A stretch of DNA of 64,000 nucleotides from Lepiota brunneoincarnata (Eukaryota; Basidiomycota; Agaricomycetes; Agaricales; Agaricaceae), in the NCBI GenBank assembly GCA_023014365.1, contig JAEBUN010000003.1, forward strand, positions 558,001 to 622,000, read 5' to 3'. How positions within the stretch are numbered: the first letter of the stretch is position 1; each line of letters starts with the position of its first letter. This document shows, piece after piece, positions 62,940-64,000 of the stretch. A program made the position numbers and the translations under genes. Below the pieces are notes generated by a model. The model was not told where the DNA came from and searched no databases. It worked only from the letters and a program-made list of their open reading frames with translations.

Positions 62940-64000
62940 GCATTCGCCGATGCTCATGCACTGACCATTGGGTCAACTATAATCGTTCCCCTTATGCTAT
63001 TCGCCCACGTTTGCATTCCTCTATATCGATTTCCTACCTCGCGTTCGTCCCCGCCAGCCGCCGCCCGATTCCCCGAGTGACACCAGTTACGATAGACCAT
63101 TCTGCTGTGAAACTGCACTCATTTTACGACCACAAAAGATCCAAAAATTTACGGACTTACATGATGCCGCATATTTAAATTCCCACACTCCAGCCTATAT
63201 TCATATCCATCCCCCCATCTTGTCACTTTGCTATTCGGGACATTGTTGTTCTAGTAGACTGTAGCTTGCGAAATCCACTGTAAATGTAGTTGCACGGAAA
63301 GCTGAGCTGTTCGTAAGGGTAACAAACCCGCCACCCCCCAAGACTATATAGTGGGACACACGACACCCTCGTTTGCAGTGGGGCTTATTGACGCGCAGGA
63401 TGCGATTGGAATAGACCATCCAAGAAGGGTCCAAAGGCCCGTTCTAGCTGGGCCTAGACCGCAGTTTTCCACCCTCCTGTAACACAGCCGGCATCCAATC
63501 CTAACCTCTTGTTCTCCATTAGCCAATGACCACCATCCCGAGACAATTAACCCTACAAGGCGTGGCGACCCTAATACGCCGAACACTCCACGACCGAAGC
63601 ACGAGGAATGACACATGCCGTTGTATTGACTTGGGAAACTCGCCACTGAGAAGGTTCATCAAACTGTCCTCTGGTTATTGACCGGCTTGTGATGCTCGAA
63701 GATCAGACGCCGATCAAGCCCTCAGCACATATACTCCAATACGACAGGTGGTGGTAATTGACACCAAGTCCGGCAATTGTTTGCCTAGGTAAATTCAGCA
63801 CTGGGGCGTTTGTTGAACGAGTTAACGAGAACAAATATCATGAACAATAAATTCACCAGTTGGGTCTTTAAGCTCCCCAGCCCACTAGTTCACGTCGAAC
63901 CGAGGCCTGGCACCAATATGGGCCCCAAATATCATTGTTGTGAAGCTACCTGAAGCCTTGAAAAAGATCAGCACCCAGGTCCCCCCGCAGGCCCTGTCAT
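62940..64000. other. Intergenic right edge, no gene recognised
   Basis: No open frame with recognisable content. A tatatag box near 63345 could serve a gene outside the window, and short frames near 63344-63646 have no support. CpG content is normal. Confidence 0.5.

Overview
The window reads as genomic DNA of a basidiomycete fungus, most likely an Agaricomycete. The right half carries genes split by many short introns of about 50-60 bp with GT-AG ends, typical fungal housekeeping families, and a small PD-(D/E)XK-like family that I recall from mushroom-forming fungi. The left 28 kb is a nested pile of retrotransposons. Genus and species cannot be told from the sequence.

Left part (1-27985): five LTR-retroelement layers. 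A degenerate plus-strand Ty3/gypsy element (gypsy-2, ~9.1-14.2 kb) carries a Ty1/copia element (5855-9092, minus). That copia was in turn split by a Ty3/gypsy chromovirus (gypsy-1, 1-5854, minus). The reverse transcriptase of gypsy-2 also holds a hAT-like DNA insertion (9907-11357, 8-bp duplication) and a solo LTR (11566-11950, 5-bp duplication); joining across both brings the RT reading frame back. A second degenerate gypsy (gypsy-3) is split at 14722/22553 by a very young, complete chromovirus (gypsy-4, 14723-22547). Gypsy-4 has two 659-bp LTRs with no difference I could find, a perfect CAATT target duplication, gag, pol with a C-terminal chromodomain, and an unexpected spliced gene on the opposite strand between pol and its 3' LTR. 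The older layers look poor in CpG, and their stop codons are mostly TGA in places where CGA (Arg) is expected.

Right part (27986-64000): a polysaccharide deacetylase, a type-B carboxylesterase, an Abp1-like actin-binding SH3 protein, two uncharacterised genes, the oligosaccharyltransferase catalytic subunit STT3, a tandem pair of heptahelical membrane protein genes separated by a decayed copy of the STT3 3' half, the fission dynamin Dnm1, a Bcs1-type AAA ATPase, the Golgi protein Sys1 divergent from a dipeptidyl aminopeptidase (S9B), and an Ett1/Nro1-like protein. Apart from the Sys1/DPP divergent pair and the local duplication, these genes do not form an obvious pathway.

The observations I consider most worth following are the antisense Zn2Cys6-like gene inside gypsy-4, the matching self-priming (Tf1-like) signatures in both young chromoviruses, the TGA-only decay of the copia polyprotein, and the STT3/7TM segmental duplication.
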